A DNA stretch of 64,000 nt from Mesorhabditis belari (taxonomy: Eukaryota; Nematoda; Chromadorea; Rhabditida; Rhabditidae): NCBI GenBank assembly GCA_958450365.1, contig CAUEEP010000727.1, positions 1,989,501-2,053,500 on the forward strand, given 5' to 3'. Below, piece by piece: positions 25,601 through 33,483 of this stretch. Under the pieces are notes generated by a model. The model did no database searches. It saw only the letters and a list, made by a program, of their open reading frames with translations, and was not told where the DNA came from. The position numbers and the translations under genes are program-made. Each line of letters starts with the position of its first letter. Positions within the stretch are counted from its first letter, which is position 1.

Positions 25601-28600
25601 TGGGTTCCACATCAATTGAGTGTTGAGAATCTGGGAGCACGCGTTCCGATCAGCCATATCTTGCTCCAGAAGTCGAAAAGAAGCCATTTTTTTGAGAATA
25701 TCTTGACGATGGATGAGAAGTGGATTCACTTTGATAATACTTCTCGAAAAAGACAATGGCTGGGCAAAGGTCAAGCGCCAATTCCAACTCCAAAGCCGGA
25801 TTATCATGGGCGCAAAGTGATGTTGTCTTGCTGGTGGAATATCAATGGACTTGTTCATTTTGAATTATTAGAGCCCGGAAAAACAGTCGATTCATCTTAT
25901 TTTATTCAACAACTCAAGAAGGTTGACGAAATTTTGCGTGAAAAAGGCCTAAATCCCTCAACTATCAACTTTCTCCGTGATAATGCTCCAGCTCACACGG
26001 CAAAAACCTCTTGTAAGGAACTAGAGAAGCTAGGATGGAAGGTCTTACCACATGCGCCGTATAGTCCAGACTTAGCACCCTCCGATTTTCACCTTTTCAG
26101 ATCGATGCAACATTCCCTTGAGAATTGCCAGTTTAAGAATGCAATGCAAAAGAAGTCGAAAATTGGGTGACCAACTACTTTGCATCACAGAATCAAGCGT
26201 TCTTTGAGAAGGGGATCCGCAATCTGTAGCAACGTTGGAGGGATGTCATAGATAATAATGGTGCTTATTGTTTTAAATAAATTGTTATCAAAAAAAATTT
26301 TGGATGACTTTAATGTTTGTAAAAAAACGAAATTTCATTTGCACCAACCTAGTAGACATAAATCCCAGCTGGCCTTTTTTTTTAAAATTTAAACGAGCTT
26401 TGAGAAAGGAAATGACAGGAAAATAGGAAAGAAGGATAGGAAAGACAATAAAGAAGAAAGAAAAGAAGAAAGGGAGGGTCTTCAGAAGTTCAAAACATCC
26501 CATCTTCACAGTAGAATCAAAGCTTTACGATTAGACAAAGCTGTACGTCAGTGTATTCTTTTGGAAGACCCGTAAACGCTTGGATATAAGTACAGTAACC
26601 GAAATTTCTAAAAAGGTTCCTACAAGTTAGGTTCAACACTTACACTACTGGACAATGAAATATCATATTTGAAAAAGAGATCGTCACTTTCGCTCGTCTG
26701 TAACTCCCTTGTGTTTACCGTATTTCTAAATATCAATATCACCATTGTGTAGCCCTTGAAAAGAGCTTTCAGAAAATGTAGAACACTAATAGTTTAAACT
26801 CAAAGACAAGGGAGTTACAGAAGCGCGAAAGTGACGATCTTTTTGCCAAATATGATATTTCATTGTCCAGTACTGTAGGTTCAACAATTTCTTATAGAGA
26901 TCACCAGAATGGGTAATCCGGAAACTGAAAATAGATGAGAAATACGAAATTCGAAAAATCCCGTTTACGTCAAAACATCATTAGTGAGAATCGGGACTCT
27001 CAAATCGGCTTTGGTTCAAAAATGGGGAAAGAGGGGAGAAAAAAAAGTCATCGAAACGCAAACGCAATCCGGCTATTTTTGGAAAAGGATAAAGTAGAGT
27101 TAAATCTTTCAGAGATCCGAGATAGACGAAAAGGAAACAGAGGAGGACTCCACCCATCAACCAATCCATCAACAACACCCGCCCTCATCTCTCCACAAAA
27201 TACCCTCATTCGTATGATGCTGAAACGGTCGGCGAGCACGGAAAGCTCGGCACAACTGAAGAAAACGAGCAATCACACCTCGATGAACGACACCGCGTTT
27301 CACTCACCTGAACTCACATATGATTCGGCTTCTCCCAGGTAAAAATTGAAATTGATTTTAAGACAGTAACCTCAATTTGCATTTAATTAATGGCCTACAT
27401 ATTTTTATAACCAGTCTAGTGATATGGCAATGAATTCTTGACAATCCTTTGTGTTGTCTTGTTAGCTATCCACCACTAGATCTCAATCTGATCTCGATTA
27501 CTTTCATTACCGAAACAACTCAACTGATGAAAGAGTGCCGTCTTTGACCTCACCCATCAGATCTGCATCTTTGTGCATCCTAGCCTTATCTTAGCCTGAC
27601 TTTAACAAGCCCGGCCCACAAAAAGCCTACTGACCCTGCCCTAGCTTAGTCTGGCCTAACCTATTGATCAGAGTCTGGTGATACACCCCTGATTCATTAC
27701 CCTTTACTCAGCCATATTTCTAGACTCACCGATTCACAGGAGTCTCTACTAGAAGACGAGGAACGTTTGAATGCCCTCTTGGAGGCATCCGGCAGTCCGA
27801 ACGGTCGGAAGAGTGTCACTTTCTCGGAAGTGGTAAGCGAAAGGAATTTGCATTTCAGATCCCAAGATTCTAGACCGACAACGGTCCACTCCTTCGTTCG
27901 AGTTCCGCGATTCGTTTACGCGGTTACAAGGGCATTTTGAAGAAAGAGGACAAGCAACGAGAGAGGTGAGATCAGTGAAAGACAAAAGATTTACCAAGAC
28001 ATTTCTAGTGTTCGCCGGATTTTGGAGTACGCAAGCGAGCGATTGTATAAAGATTTGTGTCTCTTGATTGAGGAGAGAGATCGAGCGATTTGTGCTTTGG
28101 AGATTACCCCGATTGACACATCGGGCATGAGTCCGCACTCGGCTGAGGCACAGATTGTGAGTGAAACTTTGGAAAATAAAAAAAAAACAAAAGAAAAGCT
28201 CAACCAGAATGAATTTGAAAAAGGCAAAAAGTCAGAGATACAATTTAAGCCTAGCCTAGTACAGGTGTTATGGTTCGACTTTTAAAACTTCCATATAATT
28301 TCAGAACTATCGCGATCAACTCCTCCAAAACAAGGGCACTTTGGATGCGCGAATCGATACTCTTTGGAGGAAGCTCAAAAATGCGCCGATTGATTTTGTG
28401 AAGGTAAGCAAGTACTGTAGCTGAAAAAAAAAGACAAAATGTTTCAGCTTCAATGTGCCTGGATTTTCACGGTAAGCGAATCATCGCAACTGACGATGAA
28501 AATTCGTAGACGCGTGCTGCCGAGGAGGAATTCTGCTTATTTTTCGGTAAACGGTAATAAAAAAACTTATCCTTTTTTCCATTTCAGCTCGAGAGAAAGA

Positions 28601-29054
28601 AGAAATCGGACATCGAGCTGGCGTCTGAATATGCGCAGAAATTGGCACGAATGAGAGCCGAATTGATTCGAAAAGACTCGGAACACGAAGATCAAGATTA
28701 TCTTACGCTCTTGCAACGAGTGAGTAGTACTGTACTTCTATTACATTTTCTCAAAGGTGCGCTGAGAAAAAAAGCAAAAGCTATCGTAATCCTCGGCTTT
28801 ACTAGGCAACAGCTCTATGTTTTTAAAACTAAATATTGATTTAAACAAAGGCTAGCCTGATTGCTTAAATTTAAAAATATTGCAGGGTACGGTAGCTTAA
28901 TGCATCTTTTAGAAAGCGGCTTAAAAGCATATTGTAACAATTAAGACGCCTCAAAACCCAAATGCAATTCCAGGTCTCAAAAACACTTGGAAATCAAGAT
29001 GCTCTGTTTCAAATTGCTCGAGCAAGAGATGTCAAATTCGACAAAATATCATAA
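10602..29054 (+). CDS. Giant orphan acidic protein with C-terminal coiled coil
   Basis: At least 32 exons, all joining in phase, give about 1,810 codons ending at TAA 29052-29054; the true 5' end is not located. Exons include 10602-10683, 11011-11104, 11471-11527, 11589-11629, 14629-14739, 15296-15536, 15792-15863, 15929-16078, 16751-16822, 16865-16963, 18011-18493, 18793-18881, 18946-19147, 19392-19462, 19506-19548, 19685-21339 (largest, 1,655 nt), 21427-21547, 21710-21951, 22006-22099, 22547-22612, 22698-22811, 22851-22957, 23089-23159, 23202-23273, 27113-27338, 27724-27832, 27874-27965, 28009-28156, 28305-28403, 28448-28546, 28588-28719 and 28974-29054. The N-terminal part is basic with a phospho-motif-like KRSKSEPAL. 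The centre is very rich in Glu, Ser, Asp and Lys and looks disordered. The last 200 residues are heptad-like. RKSVTFSEV near 27810 matches the PP1-docking consensus. Introns of 3.0 and 3.8 kb hold repeats. I do not recognise the family; a cytoskeletal scaffold is a guess. Confidence 0.8.
11833..11915 (+). pseudogene. tRNA-like remnant in intron
   Basis: A perfect A-box TGGTGAAGTGG (11841-11851) is followed about 43 nt later by a near-perfect B-box AGTTCGAGTCT (11894-11904). No convincing cloverleaf stems are seen. It is probably a tRNA-derived element or dead tRNA gene in the fourth intron of the giant gene. Confidence 0.35.
12217..12540 (+). repeat. Heptamer minisatellite (CCAGTTA)n
   Basis: More than 40 near-perfect copies of a 7-bp unit CCAGTTA, with recurring variants GCAGTTA and CCAGTTG arranged in a higher-order pattern. 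The array is interrupted near 12508-12520 by CATATAACTC. It lies in the 3-kb intron of the giant gene. Confidence 0.95.
13225..13355 (-). pseudogene. 5S rRNA-like sequence
   Basis: On the minus strand, CCCGTCCGATCTGCCAAGTT then GAGCAACGT (about 13322 down to 13290) matches the central part of nematode 5S rRNA, including the internal box A region, followed by GGGTTAGTCGTGG. The 5' and 3' arms do not form the expected terminal helix and box C is not recognisable. It is therefore a diverged copy or a 5S-derived element. It abuts a Tc1-like MITE end at 13360. Confidence 0.45.
13360..13593. mobile_element. Tc1/mariner-like MITE, copy 1
   Basis: Long terminal inverted repeats start TACTGGACAATGAAATATG and extend about 75 bp (to CTCCCTTGTCTTT). 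The right arm reads back to CATTGTCCAGTA. A second copy lies at about 26642-26880. TA flanks and the ACTGG terminus suggest a Tc1/mariner-mobilised element. A related end (TACAGTACTGGACAAT) stands alone at 13122. Confidence 0.8.
14371..14519. mobile_element. Short palindromic element
   Basis: Arms beginning TTGTGTCCGATTTAGATT are repeated in inverse order at the other end, with an internal ATATCGGACGTCC match and a T-run/A-run centre. It is flanked by TA repeats. It is probably a non-autonomous DNA element. Confidence 0.7.
14819..15210. mobile_element. hAT-like MITE with 8-bp target duplication
   Basis: The terminal repeats GGGGATGGGACAAATGCGACC and its mirror (CATTTGTCCCACCCCC) enclose a near-perfect hairpin of about 120-bp arms (14869-14990 with 15015-15118). 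Both outer ends are flanked by TTCACAGG, an 8-bp direct repeat of the size hAT transposases make. It sits in the intron between the exons ending 14739 and starting 15296. Confidence 0.8.
16175..16515 (-). mobile_element. Internally deleted Tc1-like transposon
   Basis: Terminal repeats CACTTTGGTGCAAAAGTC and GACTTTTGCACCACAGTG are both bordered by TA. On the minus strand a 76-codon remnant (16452-16222) is the C-terminus of a Tc1-family DDE transposase: VPPYSPDLNFIEHLWAHLK, carrying the last catalytic acidic residue, followed by RIQPVILAKGG. The rest of the transposase is missing, so it cannot move unaided. It lies in an intron of the giant gene. Confidence 0.9.
17520..17661 (+). mobile_element. 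MITE family B, truncated copy
   Basis: Shares GGTCGGAAAATGTAGCTGACG, then AGTGTTGAGCTTCTGCAAAA, and the terminus CTATTAGAGAAAATACGGTA with two fuller copies downstream. Its left terminus is missing. Confidence 0.75.
17724..17934 (+). mobile_element. MITE family B, second copy
   Basis: Begins TACCGTATTTTCTCGAATAG and ends with a degraded CTACTATTAGAG. The internal sequence matches the copies at 17520 and 18529. Confidence 0.75.
18529..18741 (-). mobile_element. MITE family B, inverted copy
   Basis: Reverse-oriented copy with both termini, TACCGTATTTTGCTCTAATAG and CTATTAGAGAAAATACGGTA. The terminal inverted repeats are about 20 bp. Confidence 0.8.
22193..22390. repeat. Dispersed repeat, related to 62432-62606
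   Basis: Shares CACGAGTAATGC near its start and AAGATATTCAGCCATTTAA near its end with a copy 40 kb away, with a similar sequence in between. Confidence 0.6.
24563..25092 (+). repeat. CAGTAGA/CAGTACAG minisatellite
   Basis: Over 500 bp of CAGTAGACAG and CAGTACAG units in a roughly 17-18-bp higher-order period. Long cysteine-rich and glutamine-rich open frames across it (such as repeating YCCTAVYCC) are artefacts of the repeat. The array continues for a few bases beyond the mariner insertion. Confidence 0.95.
25095..26352 (+). mobile_element. Mariner transposon inserted in minisatellite
   Basis: Terminal repeats TTAGGTTGGTGCAAAAGAAA and its inverse (TTTGCACCAACCTA) mark a mariner of about 1.26 kb, with ends like the Hsmar1/cecropia type. 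TA lies on both sides (25093-25094 and 26353-26354). Removing the element restores an intact CAGTAGAC repeat unit. Confidence 0.92.
25264..26280 (+). pseudogene. Broken mariner transposase
   Basis: The start reads MVEQKYVLRTCLLYDFKMGK, a mariner helix-turn-helix N-terminus. The catalytic acidic residues are visible in TMDEKWIHFDN, LRDNAPAHTAK and YSPDLAPSDFHLF with the usual 34-residue spacing between the last two. The frame shifts near 25550 (between the KHLQFNN and STIVRHLEIIGK segments) and again near 26148, and a TAG interrupts it at 26227-26229, so it is not functional. The natural end would be the TAA at 26278-26280. Confidence 0.9.
26642..26880. mobile_element. Tc1/mariner-like MITE, copy 2
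   Basis: TACACTACTGGACAATGAAA at the left and CATTGTCCAGTACTGTA at the right. The interior is the reverse orientation of the copy at 13360-13593, including CTCCCTTGTGTTTACCG. Confidence 0.8.
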
Positions 29055-29348
29055 TTTTAATCCTAATTCAATCCTTTCCGTTACAAGTTCTTTCTTTCAA
29101 CTATGAGATTCTACAGTTTTCCTTTTTGCTCAACGTTTAGAAATAACATTTCTTTTAGCTTACTCGGGTCATGTGCTGACGAATTTTCTCTATCGGGTAT
29201 TTTATTCGTGATCTGAAATATTTATTTTATCGCGTAAAAATGATAAAATAAATTAGTAAATAAAACAAATAAACAAAAACAGCTACAATATAACTAGTGC
29301 CTGTTCATAAAAAGTTATCATACCTAAAGCAACAAAAAAGAAACTATC
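29055..29348. other. Short region between convergent genes
   Basis: Shared 3' space between the giant plus-strand gene and the minus-strand ACAD-like gene. It is AT-rich with AATAAA-like motifs and no gene is seen. Confidence 0.6.
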
Positions 29349-32009
29349 TTACCACATTTTCTCAATAGGGTTTTCCAGTTTGTAACCTCCAATGTCGAAA
29401 ATAGCGCGTCCGGCTTGAAGAAGTCCAGGGTTGGTCCGAAGAAGACCAAAATGATCTCCCAACGCTTGCAGTTCAAACCATGAAGATCGAGCGAGTCTAA
29501 GGAAAATTGAGTTTCACTTTTCCAAGCAAGAAAATTATCTCAGCTTTAAAGGCCTATTCCTTTTATCCAATAAGTTGGAAAAGTACCTGGTGCACAGTTG
29601 CGAAGCAAAGAGAATCTCTAAGTCGGCATTTCGTAGTCCAATTGAGTAAGATCTTGTGGCCCGGGCGATCACTGCCACCATCATAAAGTTATTTTGCAAC
29701 ACTAAATCAGAGCTGTACTAGGCAAAAACACGTGTATAAACCTCGGACAAGATTTTCCATAGTGCCATAATCAGCTTCCAAATTTTTCCCTCTTTCCGAA
29801 AGCAGCTTTTCGATGATCACATTTACACGACCCATTGAATTCTCTAGTTCTTGACAAGCCAACTAAACATATTCGTTACAACGAGTATTTAATGCGATGC
29901 ATGCACCACTTACCTGAAGCGTGGGGTGCGCATGTTCGGCTATATAATGCCTCAAGCCCGGGTTCGCCATCTTTGTTTGGTACTTTTGGGCATTGAACAA
30001 TCGTTGGAAAGTAGATTTAGTTCTAATTGGATAAATATAACGCATAAATAAACTCGCTAACCTTGAGAAATTCTTTGCTGCCCACGTTGAAATAGTCGAA
30101 AGTGCTACCTGCTCGGTGATACTGCCCTCGGGGTGCTAAAACAGCAAATCATCCAATTTAACAAAATGGAATATACCATGGCAAGTAATGTTGAAATATC
30201 TCGTATCCATCGTTCATAGTGTACTCCCAATTTGCTTCCTTGAAGTCCGCACAGTTCAACAATTGTCGAAACACAAAGACTCAATACTTCTCGACTTTGG
30301 CGCTAAAAATAATGGTTACGAAAATTCTAAAAAGAGACTTACGTGTAATAAAGCGCTTTCGATGTCGATAGTCACAGATAATCCTTCATCCATTAGACCA
30401 CCAAGGTAATATGTTGATGATTCCAGAGCGTAGACTTTCGTTGTCAAGTGTGAAAGAACTCTTTGAATTGCCGGTAAATCAGAAAGAGTAGCATTTTCCT
30501 AAAAATTATATTTATAAATGTGATCTGTTAGAAATTTTACTTACTGTGCTTGTCGACGCTGTTTGATTGCAGACTGTAACGAGATCATCAATCAACCTCT
30601 TGGCGAATCCGCTTACGGCTGCACTCAAGGGAATTCGACTACATGCAGATAACTAAAAAGACAAAAGCTAGATACTAGAATTGAGGCAGTCTGAACATAG
30701 ACTAAACATCAATGTTCTTTCTTAATTTATTTGTTTAGGAAGGAGAAGTATATTCCCTAGGATTGACACTCACCTCGTTGGCCACTTCTAGCCCTTTAGA
30801 CTCTTCGCCCAAGACGTTGCTTGATTGGATAAAGGCCCGCAGATGCAACTCACCAACTAAACAAATATTAAAATTAGAAAATCTAGATTGAATACTTTCA
30901 AATGCTCGCAATCCCAAAGTTTCTTCCCGTTTTGCTTCCCACATTGTAGAGTCATCAATCTCATTTCGATCAATTAAATAACACGTAATTTGTCGCCTTT
31001 TCTAAAGCTTACTTTACGCTAGCAAAACATGAGAATGTCACCTCATTCTTATCAAACTTTGCACCAAACACAAACAACAGATTCGCTGATTGAGGATTAA
31101 CCACCTAAAGTTTCATTAAAGTTGGCGACTAGCGGTTTTTTCATACCTTGACTTTACCATCGAGCAATTGATTATCCCCACTACCGCAAACCTCAGCAAA
31201 TGCTCCGCTGAAGAATTAAAAAGTTGCCAATCTTAAATCACAAAAAGTTACCCTTGCTCAAGCACGGCAAATCCTGGTCTGCATTTGCCCTCACTGATTA
31301 GAGGCAGATATTTTTCTTTCTGTTGAACAGATCCGAAGGTCAGCAACAAATTGACAGCCCTGTTGATAACTTCAATCGATGAACATAACGACCAATCGAT
31401 ACTTAGTTCCTGAAAAGTATTCCTGTTGCGGGGAGAATAAGAAAAGTTACCTCAAAAAGTCGAATCTTGTCTTTATTTGAAAATCCCAATCCACCAAACG
31501 TTCCGGGGACAAGGGTGCTGGGTATAGCGTTCCTGTCAATCGCCAGTTTCACATTTTCTGTCAACGCTTTCAATTTTTCAATCTCTTCCGAATTAACTAA
31601 AAATTGATTAGTCTAGAATCAAATAAGCTAGAACCTGATACTTCCAAAGAGTCGTGCAACATTTTTACAAAGCCTTCTATATTTCGAAGATCCTCTGTAT
31701 CTTGATGTTCCGGATATATGAAGAAATCCTAAAATAATAATAAAAATAAAAATCATGGTTTTGGCATCTTAAATGCATACTTTTTCAAACTTATCCATAG
31801 CTAGTCCCCTTGTTAAAGATTGTTTTTCTATGGGTACATCTTTGTTTGTGACTCCACCAATATGAAAGCGTTGAACTGCAGTCGGACCCTAAAAATACAA
31901 AATTATTAAATCCGCAAAGGAAATCTACCTTGTTATTTTCGGCGCTGGATTGACTGTTTGTTGACAACCATCTTCGCGGCAACCATCCTATCCTCAATAC
32001 CGTTCTCAT
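29349..32009 (-). CDS. ACAD9/VLCAD-like acyl-CoA dehydrogenase family protein
   Basis: The minus-strand gene of about 14 exons starts ATG 32009-32007 right after a TTTCAG acceptor and stops TAA 29351-29349. The N-terminus MRTVLRIGWLPRRWLSTN looks like a mitochondrial presequence. The fold is recognisable from LVPGTFGGLGFSNKDKIRLF, KYLPLISEGKCRPGFAVLEQ, SNVLGEESKGLEVANE and a long C-terminal extension typical of VLCAD/ACAD9. Hallmarks are degraded: the usual TEPxxGSD segment reads LEQGSGAFAE, and the catalytic EGT region reads HPEGSITEQ. It may therefore be a weak enzyme or, like ACAD9, an assembly factor for complex I (inference). It lies 158 bp downstream of another minus-strand gene, suggesting an operon. 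Confidence 0.85.
30724..30760 (+). repeat. Copied NDUFA12 splice-junction fragment in ACAD intron
   Basis: About 32 bp beginning TTATTTGTTTAGGAAGGAGA is identical to 58500-58531, where it is the 3' end of the last intron plus the first bases of the last exon of NDUFA12. Here it lies antisense in an intron of the ACAD-like gene. Confidence 0.85.
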
Positions 32010-32167
32010 CTGAAATTTATTATACCCGTTTAAATATTAAAATAACTTAGGCAATGTAATGAAAACGAAAAACAAAACAATATAAACGCATAGCAACAAA
32101 AACGTTAACAACGTGTGATCGAAAAAAGGATAAATATTATTAAACCGAAAATGAGATCAGAAACTAT

Positions 32168-32710
32168 TTAAAACGATATTTCACCAGAAGCTTTCGTCGT
32201 AAAGTAAAGATTCTCTGGATCTATGTACAAAATGAGATCGATGATGAGCTGTTGAACTTCAATTTCCCGCGGGTCGTTCGTCACTTTGAAACGGGGTATT
32301 CGAAGCTCCTGAAAACATCTCTGCTGTCGTGCGAGCAAGTCATTGCAAGTGTCCAAAAATTTCGCGTCATATTCAGTGATTTTATCGTTCAAATCGGGAT
32401 CCCGTTGATGTAGTCTCAAAAACCGTTGTCTTTTCTCGTGTGCTTCTTCGTATTCCTTCACTTGGGCAAAGTGATCCTTGATGATCGTGTGAAAGATGCC
32501 GAAATAAACGAGACGATCGATCAGTGGCTCGAGAATTGACGGCGTTAAGAGATGTCCCTGCGATTCGATGCGCTCCTCGAGAAATTTCTCCACGTATTGC
32601 TCGATCGAGATCCGCCGTCGTCGTTGTTCCCCTTCTTCCAGGAATTCCTCGGTTCCCGATGGCACCTCGGTCTCTGCACTCAACAGAAACGACAATCGGC
32701 CGCTGGGCAT
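32168..32710 (-). CDS. Unrecognised 180-residue protein, first gene of putative operon
   Basis: A single open frame from ATG 32710-32708 (MPSGRLSFLLSAETEV) to TAA at 32168, intronless. A TTTCATTTAG acceptor one base before the ATG supports this start over the upstream ATG at 32764. The protein is charged and helical, with RRRRISIEQYVEKFLEERIE, KEYEEAHEKRQRFLRLHQRD and FKVTNDPREIEVQQLI. No membrane segment or signal is seen. The ACAD-like gene starts 158 bp downstream on the same strand with its own trans-splice-like acceptor. I cannot assign a family. Confidence 0.75.
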   Translation of the reverse strand: MPSGRLSFLLSAETEVPSGTEEFLEEGEQRRRRISIEQYVEKFLEERIESQGHLLTPSILEPLIDRLVYFGIFHTIIKDHFAQVKEYEEAHEKRQRFLRLHQRDPDLNDKITEYDAKFLDTCNDLLARQQRCFQELRIPRFKVTNDPREIEVQQLIIDLILYIDPENLYFTTKASGEISF

Positions 32711-33483
32711 ACTAAATGAAAACGAGTTTTTCAATAGATAAACGGAGAAAACATTTAAAAGCACACAAAAAATAGGTAACTAACAAGGAACAATCGTTCT
32801 CATGCTCACTAGCCGTAGAAATCTCAAATATTAAGGCAAGCCTTTAAATAGCCATTAAACAATAAATTTTGAATATTTATGAATTAATCGACAAAATAGC
32901 TTAAACTCGAGGCGTTGAAAAAAAACTATAAATCGAGACCCCGCTCTCTAGCGACAAAAGCCCCAATTGCATTTAACTAGGTGCAAAGATCCACAAACTC
33001 TATACCCAGGATCCTTGTCCTCGGAACATTTGATGGATTGGGATTTTCAAATAAAGACAAGATTCGACTTTCAGGAACTAAATAACTTCATTTTTACTTT
33101 TGTGCTCGTTGAGAATTGGTGCGTTTTATGGTTGCTAATTAGAAAAGCGGACGTTTTCCCCCTTTAATATAGTAGTAAACTACAAAAAATATGAAAACTC
33201 CCGAAGAACACCCCAAAAGCTACACTCGGCTACCCTAGTTTCATGTTGAGATGTGAACGGAGGTTTGTACTTTGCACCTTGAAAAAGGACTTTGCACACT
33301 GCCCCACATCTCAATGCTCTCTCTCATTATCAGACGTCAAAACAATGTTTTTCAGCCTATTTCCAAGGGTGAACTTGCTTTACACAAAATCTTTGCCGGT
33401 TTTGGTTGCTCTATTTGGTTTCCTGCGTTGCTTTTCGCTTTCATTTGTAAAACATCACGTCATTATTGTTTTGTTTACAGGAA
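32711..33483. promoter_or_regulatory. Divergent intergenic region between ACAD-like operon and HADHB
   Basis: About 770 bp between two divergently transcribed units, both related to mitochondrial fatty acid oxidation, so it probably carries both promoters (inference). It also contains a copied ACAD exon fragment at 33001-33088. The plus-strand ORFs at 33243-33541 overlap the HADHB leader and look non-coding. Confidence 0.5.
33001..33088 (+). pseudogene. Copied fragment of ACAD-like exon, inverted
   Basis: The plus strand here matches the sense strand of an ACAD-like exon (GGATTGGGATTTTCAAATAA, AGACAAGATTCGACTTT) and then jumps to CAGGAACTAA, the start of the next exon. The intervening 41-bp intron is almost wholly gone, joined at a short shared CTTT. 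It lies about 1.5 kb from its source in the opposite orientation. Confidence 0.85.
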
